5,536 nucleotides of DNA from Mollicutes bacterium (GTDB lineage: Bacteria; Bacillota_I; Bacilli_A; Izemoplasmatales; Izemoplasmataceae), in NCBI GenBank assembly GCA_003551405.1, contig PUMO01000019.1:1-5536 (forward strand), read 5' to 3'. A program made the position numbers and the translations under genes. A model generated the notes under the pieces. The model saw only the letters and a program-made list of their open reading frames with translations, was not told where the DNA came from and ran no database searches. Positions 1 through 3,675 of the stretch are shown here, in pieces. How positions within the stretch are numbered: the stretch's first letter is position 1; each line of letters starts with the position of its first letter.

Positions 1-448
1 CACCACCATCTTTGAAGGTCATGTTGTATTGCACACCATCACGGGTGACGGTGACATCCAAATATTCACTGAGCGCATTGACAACACTGGCGCCCACGCC
101 ATGCAGACCGCCTGAAACCTTGTATCCACCCGCTTGACCAAATTTACCCCCAGCGTGCAGCTTAGTATAAATGATCTCAAGCGTGTTTTTACCGCTTTGA
201 TGGTCCCCGATGGGAACCCCGCGGCCAAAATCTTCTACGATAACGGAATTGTCTTCACGAATCGTTACAATAATTTCTTCACCGTATCCGGCAAGTGCTT
301 CATCAATCGCATTGTCCACAATCTCCCATACCAAATGATGTAGGCCACGGGCATCGGTGGAACCGATGTACATCCCCGGTCGTTTGCGGACGGCATCCAA
401 TTCTTCTAAGACTTGGATGGATTCGGCTGTGTATGATTTGTCAGGCAT
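1..448 (-). CDS. parE: DNA topoisomerase IV subunit B (ParE), N-terminal part, cut by window edge
   Basis: ATPase subunit of topoisomerase IV, which with ParC decatenates daughter chromosomes and relaxes supercoils. The first 149 residues are visible; the rest lies beyond the left edge. This is the GHKL ATPase domain. Seen: RKRPGMYIG (21-29), the ATP/Mg N-box EIVDNAIDEALAG (42-54) with the expected catalytic Glu42 and Asn46, the ADP-ribose-contacting DFGRGVP (73-79), and the ATP lid HAGGKF to SGGLHGVGASVVNALS (98-127). ParE is preferred over its paralogue GyrB because GSTDARGLHHLV, GKFGQ and NALSEYL resemble Bacillus ParE more than GyrB, and because divergent parE/plsY is a known Firmicutes arrangement. 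The ATG at 448-446 has AAGGA about 9 nt upstream and an extended -10 promoter. parC would be expected downstream, outside the window. One extra Ala (106) sits in the ATP lid relative to B. subtilis ParE. GyrB remains a minor alternative. Confidence 0.9.
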   Translation of the reverse strand, partial: MPDKSYTAESIQVLEELDAVRKRPGMYIGSTDARGLHHLVWEIVDNAIDEALAGYGEEIIVTIREDNSVIVEDFGRGVPIGDHQSGKNTLEIIYTKLHAGGKFGQAGGYKVSGGLHGVGASVVNALSEYLDVTVTRDGVQYNMTFKDGG

Positions 449-480
449 ATTATCACGTCCTTCGTTTAACTCACTAGCTC

Positions 481-509
481 ATTATATCAAAATAAATGCG
501 TCATTGGTA
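481..509 (-). promoter_or_regulatory. parE promoter (extended -10)
   Basis: On the minus strand TGATATAAT forms an extended -10 with a perfect TATAAT at 486-481. The -35 region (about 509-504, TACCAA) is poor, as is common when TGn is present. The predicted transcription start is near 474, giving a leader of about 26 nt before the parE ATG. Read by eye. Confidence 0.6.
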
Positions 510-510
510 G

Positions 511-539
511 TGTATTTTTGATTTTACCTATGGTATAAT
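511..539 (+). promoter_or_regulatory. plsY promoter (extended -10)
   Basis: A perfect TATAAT at 534-539 is preceded by TGG, making an extended -10. A weak -35 (TGTATT, 511-516) lies 17 bp upstream. The expected start is near 546, about 27 nt before the plsY ATG. It lies back to back with the parE promoter, with only 47 bp between the two -10 boxes. Confidence 0.65.
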
Positions 540-572
540 CAACACACAAAATCCCCATATAAAGGTGATATT

Positions 573-1277
573 ATGGATTGGACCATCCCTATTCTCTTAC
601 TAATAATCTCATATTTGATAGGCTCCATGCCAATGGGACTCATCACTGGAAAAATTGTCAAAAATGTTGATATCCGCGATTATGGATCAGGCAATACCGG
701 CACGACCAACACCATGCGGGTGCTTGGGCGTCCATGGGGGGTATTTGTATTTTTCCTTGATGCGCTCAAGGGTGGGTTCATCATTTTATTATTCCGTATT
801 GGACTTTTTGATGCCGCAAGTTTCCCTGCACTTTTTCATCCATTACTCTTTGGTATTGTGGCGGCCATTGGTCACATCTTTCCACTATTTCTTAGATTCA
901 AGGGCGGTAAAGCGGTCGCAACCGGAGTGGGCATCTTCTTGGTTTATGCCCCACTGGTCGGCATAATTGGTTTGTTCTTCTACTTTCTTGCCCTTAAGCT
1001 GACGCGTTATGTCAGTGTGGGGTCTTGTACTGGAGCCATCATGGTGTTAATCACTACATTTGTGATTTACTTTACCGGCACCACGTCTGAAAATGTATGG
1101 GTGTATCTGTTTGGACCCGGAAATGATCTATGGATGCCGATGATTACCCTAGTTGGTAATATTCTCATCTTTTACCGTCACCGCGGGAACTTCATACGCA
1201 TTAAAAACGGCAATGAACCAAAGTCAAACTTCATGCAAAAAGATAAAATCGACCAACCGCTAAACAAGCGCTCCTAA
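573..1277 (+). CDS. plsY: Acyl-phosphate:glycerol-3-phosphate acyltransferase PlsY
   Basis: Membrane enzyme that transfers the acyl group from acyl-phosphate (made by PlsX) to position 1 of glycerol-3-phosphate, the first step of phosphatidic acid synthesis in most Firmicutes. The 234-residue protein is very hydrophobic, with membrane segments at about 4-25, 55-77, 88-106, 115-140, 150-168 and 186-201. The family's three conserved loops are present: motif 1, GSGNTGTTNTMRVLG (38-52), where Thr42 stands in the usual Pro/Ile position; motif 2, GHIFPLFLRFKGGKAVATG (100-118), with the glycine-rich phosphate-binding FKGGK; and motif 3, the arginine/asparagine loop YRHRGNFIRIKNGNE (201-215). Family members are usually about 195-215 residues. 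The extra length is a polar C-terminal tail after residue 215 and a longer loop near 168-185. The ATG has AAAGGTGA at 561-568. Transcribed alone from its own promoter and ended by the hairpin at 1281-1308. Confidence 0.96.
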   Translation: MDWTIPILLLIISYLIGSMPMGLITGKIVKNVDIRDYGSGNTGTTNTMRVLGRPWGVFVFFLDALKGGFIILLFRIGLFDAASFPALFHPLLFGIVAAIGHIFPLFLRFKGGKAVATGVGIFLVYAPLVGIIGLFFYFLALKLTRYVSVGSCTGAIMVLITTFVIYFTGTTSENVWVYLFGPGNDLWMPMITLVGNILIFYRHRGNFIRIKNGNEPKSNFMQKDKIDQPLNKRS

Positions 1278-1280
1278 ATC

Positions 1281-1308
1281 AAAGCCGCATGCCGGGATGC
1301 GGCTTTTT
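1281..1308 (+). terminator. Intrinsic terminator after plsY
   Basis: A perfect 10-bp stem, AAAGCCGCAT (1281-1290) with ATGCGGCTTT (1297-1306), has loop GCCGGG and a run of five T (1304-1308). It begins 3 nt after the plsY stop. On the minus strand the T run is too short for strong termination. Confidence 0.9.
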
Positions 1309-1312
1309 AAAG

Positions 1313-1339
1313 AAAAAAACTTCATAAAAATGAAGTTTT
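1313..1339 (-). terminator. Terminator of yneF, probably bidirectional
   Basis: A 10-bp perfect stem, AAAACTTCAT (1316-1325) with ATGAAGTTTT (1330-1339), has an A4 loop. On the minus strand it is followed by seven T (1319-1313), a proper tail for yneF. The stem covers the first two bases (1339-1338) of the yneF TAA. On the plus strand TTTTATTTTT follows, so it can back up the plsY terminator. Confidence 0.8.
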
Positions 1340-1553
1340 ATTTTTGTTGATTCATTGAGTTCAATACTTGACGCACTTGTTTTTCAGAGGGTTTTCTCCC
1401 CATTTGCGTCATCATTGCACGCACCATTTTTTCGTTGATGGGCGGATTTTTTTCCAAATAACGCTTGAAATATTTCTGGGAAATGAAAAAGCCCAATAAA
1501 GCGCCGACAATCAATGCGAGCACAATTAGTAAAATGCTTAGCCATGTAGCCAT
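1338..1553 (-). CDS. yneF: UPF0154 / YneF-family small membrane protein
   Basis: A 71-residue protein of the UPF0154 (YneF) family, widespread in Bacilli and mollicutes and of unknown biochemical function. One N-terminal membrane segment (about 4-26, with GALLGFF) is followed by the basic stretch KYFKRYLEK (27-35) and the family signature NPPINEKMVRAMMTQMGRKPSEKQ (36-59; key residues P37-P38, N40-E41, M47-M48, G52, P55-S56). The remainder is soluble and predicted to lie in the cytoplasm. The ATG at 1553 has an ideal AAGGAGG 7 nt upstream. It has its own promoter, divergent from the first ferredoxin gene. Length and motif match the family, so the assignment is secure, but no function should be inferred. 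Confidence 0.93.
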   Translation of the reverse strand: MATWLSILLIVLALIVGALLGFFISQKYFKRYLEKNPPINEKMVRAMMTQMGRKPSEKQVRQVLNSMNQQK

Positions 1554-1578
1554 AATGTAACCTCCTTATCACATGCAT

Positions 1579-1607
1579 ATTATAGTCAAACCGCGCATAA
1601 AATACAA
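1579..1607 (-). promoter_or_regulatory. yneF promoter
   Basis: Minus strand: TTGTAT (1607-1602), a 17-bp spacer, then a perfect TATAAT (1584-1579). The start is expected near 1572, giving a leader of about 18 nt that is mostly the ribosome site. Confidence 0.7.
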
Positions 1608-1640
1608 GTGCGACAACGATAAAATTTCTTGTAAACCATC

Positions 1641-1669
1641 TTGAATTTGTATGACAAATCGTATACAAT
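1641..1669 (+). promoter_or_regulatory. Promoter of first ferredoxin gene
   Basis: TTGAAT (1641-1646), a 17-bp spacer and TACAAT (1664-1669) form a near-consensus housekeeping promoter. The start should be near 1676, about 25 nt before the ATG. An inverted repeat TTGTAT-N10-ATACAA (1647-1668) fills the spacer and enters the -10 box; it could be an operator, which is unproven. Confidence 0.75.
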
Positions 1670-1700
1670 AAAACTGATTTTATAAACAAGGAGGATCTTT

Positions 1701-1868
1701 ATGGCCAGACGAATTACCGAAGAGTGCATCGCGTGTGGCGCGTGTGCTGAGGAATGTCCAGTGGACTGCATCGAAGAAGGCGAGCCCTTTGTTATTGATG
1801 AAGATGCCTGCATCGATTGCGGCGCATGCGAAGAGGTATGCCCTGTAGATGCAATCTTTGAAGTGTAA
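1701..1868 (+). CDS. 2[4Fe-4S] ferredoxin, clostridial type, complete ligand set
   Basis: A 55-residue, very acidic cytoplasmic electron carrier of the bacterial dicluster ferredoxin family. Such proteins typically accept low-potential electrons from pyruvate:ferredoxin oxidoreductase and pass them to hydrogenases or other reductases; the partner here is unknown. Both motifs are complete: C9-x2-C12-x2-C15-x3-C19-P and C37-x2-C40-x2-C43-x3-C47-P. By family structure, cluster I uses C9, C12, C15 and C47, and cluster II uses C37, C40, C43 and C19. An extra Cys23 (CPVDC) matches the free Cys24 of Azotobacter ferredoxin I. The two halves repeat each other internally (CPVDCI and CPVDAI), as usual for the family. 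The ATG follows AAGGAGGAT (1688-1696). Monocistronic, with its own promoter and terminator, and about 80% identical to the next gene. It was located by direct translation. Confidence 0.96.
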   Translation: MARRITEECIACGACAEECPVDCIEEGEPFVIDEDACIDCGACEEVCPVDAIFEV

Positions 1869-1892
1869 AAAGAGGATGCGTCCTCTTTTTTT
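1868..1892 (+). terminator. Intrinsic terminator after first ferredoxin
   Basis: Stem AAAAGAGGA (1868-1876) with TCCTCTTTT (1881-1889), loop TGCG, T run 1886-1892. The stem starts on the last base of the TAA stop. The symmetric A/T flanks may let it work in both directions. Confidence 0.88.
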
Positions 1893-1948
1893 ATTGCACG
1901 GGTTTTTGTATAATTCTTATAAATAGCACAATTTCGCGCTTGATTGGC

Positions 1949-1977
1949 TTTACTTTGCAATGCATATCATTTAAAAT
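1949..1977 (+). promoter_or_regulatory. Promoter of second ferredoxin gene
   Basis: TTTACT (1949-1954), a 17-bp spacer and TAAAAT (1972-1977), about 33 nt upstream of the ATG. The -10 lies inside a perfect 13-bp dyad, TCATTTAAAATGA (1967-1979). It is weaker than the promoter of the first ferredoxin. Together with the terminator between the genes it implies independent transcription. Confidence 0.5.
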
Positions 1978-2009
1978 GACATTAAATCAAGGTAAGGAGG
2001 AATGACGCT

Positions 2010-2180
2010 ATGCCAAGAAGAATTACCGAAGAGTGTATCTCAAGCGGATCTTGCGTGCCTGAGTGCCCAGTAGACTGCATCGAAGAAGGCGAAGAGATTT
2101 ATGTCATCGATGAAGATGTATGTATCGACTGCGGTGCGTGTGAAGTTGTTTGTCCAGTTGACGCAATTATTGAAGTTTAA
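2010..2180 (+). CDS. Dicluster ferredoxin paralogue with altered first cluster motif (Cys12 to Ser)
   Basis: A 56-residue acidic ferredoxin paralogous to the gene just upstream (44 of 55 aligned positions identical, one extra residue after position 28). The second motif is intact: C38-x2-C41-x2-C44-x3-C48-P. In the first, C9-I-S-S-G-S-C15-x3-C19-P, the second ligand position is Ser12 (codon AGC, 2043-2045, one base from TGC). By family rules cluster II (C38, C41, C44, C19) should be a normal [4Fe-4S], whereas cluster I keeps only C9, C15 and C48. It may hold a [3Fe-4S], a Ser-ligated [4Fe-4S], or nothing. Cys23 is conserved. The frame is clean, with AAGGAGG at 1994-2000 and its own promoter and terminator, so it does not look like a decayed copy. 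The ATG at 2002 is out of frame. The redox partner is unknown. Confidence 0.92.
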   Translation: MPRRITEECISSGSCVPECPVDCIEEGEEIYVIDEDVCIDCGACEVVCPVDAIIEV

Positions 2181-2195
2181 TTAGAAATAAAATGC

Positions 2196-2220
2196 AGGCG
2201 GCCCTTAGGGTCGCTTTTTT
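2196..2220 (+). terminator. Intrinsic terminator after second ferredoxin
   Basis: Stem GCGGCCC (2198-2204) with GGGTCGC (2208-2214), one G-T wobble, loop TTA, then six T (2215-2220). Two more weak pairs can form at the base. It sits 4 bp from the opposing nif3 terminator. Confidence 0.85.
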
Positions 2221-2224
2221 CTTG

Positions 2225-2251
2225 AAAAAAACACCGCTAAAGAGCGGTGTT
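2225..2251 (-). terminator. Terminator of the dnaG-rpoD-trmK-nif3 operon
   Basis: Perfect 9-bp stem AACACCGCT (2230-2238) with AGCGGTGTT (2243-2251), 4-nt loop. On the minus strand it ends in seven T (2231-2225). The first two bases of the stem (2251-2250) are the last two of the nif3 TAA. It closes the operon against the convergent ferredoxin gene. Confidence 0.9.
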
Positions 2252-3029
2252 ATACTGTTTTAAAAGGGTCTTGATTAATCGTACTTTCATGAATGGGCAC
2301 ATCGATGCCCGCCTCACGCAAGCCTTCTTTTATTGCGGGGATAAAATGTTTTTCAGCATAATGTCCAACATCAAGGACACTGAGTCCCATTTGAAGCATA
2401 TCATGTGCCTGATGATAGGAAATATCACCCGTCACATATAGATCAGCGCCTTTAAATTTGGCCATCGCCATGTGATGTGAACCACTACCACCACTGATCG
2501 CAAGGGTTTTAACTTTTTTATCAAGACTGCGGTTTGTGATGAGGCGCGCCGCATTTAAATTGAGCTTTGTCTTTATATCTTCGATGGTTGCTTCAAGGGT
2601 CTTGGGCCCATACGCGCCAATGCGTCCGATGCCGTGCGTCTCGTCCGTATATTCAAGTACCTTGATATCTTCCATACCGAGTTTGCTTGCAAGCATGTCA
2701 TTCATGCCGCCGTGGGCAATGTCATAATTGGTATGGGCCACATAAACCGCAATATCATGTTTTAAAAGCATCTCAATCACTTTGCCTTTATATTGATCGG
2801 TCAGGATATGATTGAGCGGTTTAAATAAAAGGGGGTGATGGGCAATGATGACATTCGCCCCTTGTTCAATCGCTTCTTTCACAGCGTCTTTAGTGACATC
2901 AAGCGTCACATAGATACCTCTTAACGTCTGATTGAATGTGCCGATTTGCAATCCGACATTATCCCATTCATATGCGAGGTCTTTGGGAAAGGCTGTTTCC
3001 ATGTAGTGTTTAACGGCGCTTCCATTCAT
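2250..3029 (-). CDS. NIF3-like dinuclear metal center protein (YqfO/YbgI family)
   Basis: A 259-residue NIF3/DUF34 family protein. Family members form ring-like hexamers with a di-metal site; the physiological reaction is unsettled, and the name GTP cyclohydrolase I type 2 seen in databases is not well supported. Expected metal ligands are visible: H64-H65 in AHHPLLF, D103 in HTNYD (99-103), and H223 and E226 in DVGHYAEK. Other family blocks are EWDNVGLQIG (21-30), ISGGSGS (178-184), GDISYH (201-206) and the C-terminal DPFK. The length matches compact forms such as E. coli YbgI (about 247); it lacks the PII-like insert of the longer B. subtilis YqfO. The ATG at 3029 overlaps the trmK end by 20 nt, with TTGGAG about 10 nt upstream inside trmK, indicating translational coupling. 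It is the last gene of the operon. Its place next to trmK is conserved in Firmicutes. Confidence 0.94.
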   Translation of the reverse strand: MNGSAVKHYMETAFPKDLAYEWDNVGLQIGTFNQTLRGIYVTLDVTKDAVKEAIEQGANVIIAHHPLLFKPLNHILTDQYKGKVIEMLLKHDIAVYVAHTNYDIAHGGMNDMLASKLGMEDIKVLEYTDETHGIGRIGAYGPKTLEATIEDIKTKLNLNAARLITNRSLDKKVKTLAISGGSGSHHMAMAKFKGADLYVTGDISYHQAHDMLQMGLSVLDVGHYAEKHFIPAIKEGLREAGIDVPIHESTINQDPFKTV

Positions 3030-3675
3030 TAAAAACCGACTCCAATAAACGTTTTTTCTCTTCTAAGGGGACGCGAGCGTCCTTCGAAGGGATTTTTTCA
3101 AGTAAACCTTCTAAAAAGGTGTGTTCCGCTTCCAAATGGTCCATATAAAATTGAGGGGGATTTTCCCTTAAAAATGGACCGATGTATAAATCGATGTCAT
3201 CAAGTGTTTGATGCCCTTTTTCCATGACAATAATCGGATAAATTTCGCCGCGCTCTTCAATGATGTCTTCCTTAACAATGGCAAGCGGGCGCTTTTTAGT
3301 AAGCGAGCGAACCACCTGCGCATGCGCGTTAGGCTGCAGAATAAAGCGCTTGACATTTTTAAAGTCACTGTTTAACAAAATGTCATGAATGGTTTTCCCG
3401 CCAAGCCCGGCGATGGACACGCAGTCAGCGTCATGCTTGAGCGCCTCCGTTCCACTCGCTTTTATGGCAGTCACTTTTTCATTAAGAGCGGCCGCGTTGA
3501 TATTGGCCGCTGCACTGTCAATGGGGCCTTGTTTATTGTCTATGGCGTACGCATGAGTGACTTTACCCGCCTTAATGGCTTCAATGGGCAAATACGCATG
3601 ATCACTACCAATATCATAAAGGGTATGGCACTCGTGCATGCATGCAAGACAGGCGCTTAAACGTTTGTTAAGCAT
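3010..3675 (-). CDS. trmK: tRNA (adenine22-N1)-methyltransferase TrmK
   Basis: SAM-dependent enzyme that makes 1-methyladenosine at position 22 of tRNA in Gram-positive bacteria (B. subtilis YqfN/TrmK). The 221-residue protein has a Rossmann-type methyltransferase domain (about 1-160): SAM motif DIGSDHAYLP (21-30), acidic turn AIDNKQGP (44-51), motif IV-like SIAGLGG (87-93), and LQPN (113-116), followed by GPFLRE and a charged helical C-terminal tail (about 165-221) that in the family forms a coiled coil for tRNA binding. The ATG at 3675 shares one base with the rpoD TAA (TAATG), so it should be translated by re-initiation; the nearby GAGTGG is a weak ribosome site. The N-terminal segment before the SAM motif is unusually rich in Cys/His (C9, C12, H14, C16, H17) where B. 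subtilis TrmK has none, at equal spacing. Operon position after rpoD supports the call. Confidence 0.93.
   Translation of the reverse strand: MLNKRLSACLACMHECHTLYDIGSDHAYLPIEAIKAGKVTHAYAIDNKQGPIDSAAANINAAALNEKVTAIKASGTEALKHDADCVSIAGLGGKTIHDILLNSDFKNVKRFILQPNAHAQVVRSLTKKRPLAIVKEDIIEERGEIYPIIVMEKGHQTLDDIDLYIGPFLRENPPQFYMDHLEAEHTFLEGLLEKIPSKDARVPLEEKKRLLESVFNEWKRR

Noticed and set aside
1..448. GyrB instead of ParE
   Set aside because: The two are close paralogues, but the N-terminal signatures and the divergent plsY neighbour fit ParE; GyrB normally sits near dnaA/recF/gyrA.
1909..1914. TATAAT on the plus strand between the ferredoxins
   Set aside because: The matching -35 would fall in the T run of the upstream terminator, and it is about 95 bp from the next start; the pair at 1949-1977 is better placed.
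1586..1960. 124-codon minus-strand open frame opposite the first ferredoxin
   Set aside because: It is antisense to a well-supported ferredoxin, crosses two promoters and a terminator, has low-complexity Ser/His/Ala composition caused by the opposite-strand codons, and has no ribosome site.
2002..2004. Alternative ATG just after AAGGAGG of the second ferredoxin
   Set aside because: It is out of frame with the ferredoxin and reaches a stop after about 23 codons; the ATG at 2010 has good spacing and aligns with the paralogue's start.
2010..2180. Second ferredoxin as a decaying pseudogene
   Set aside because: The frame, ribosome site, promoter, terminator, acidic composition and seven of eight ligand cysteines are intact; a single ligand change is better read as a variant.
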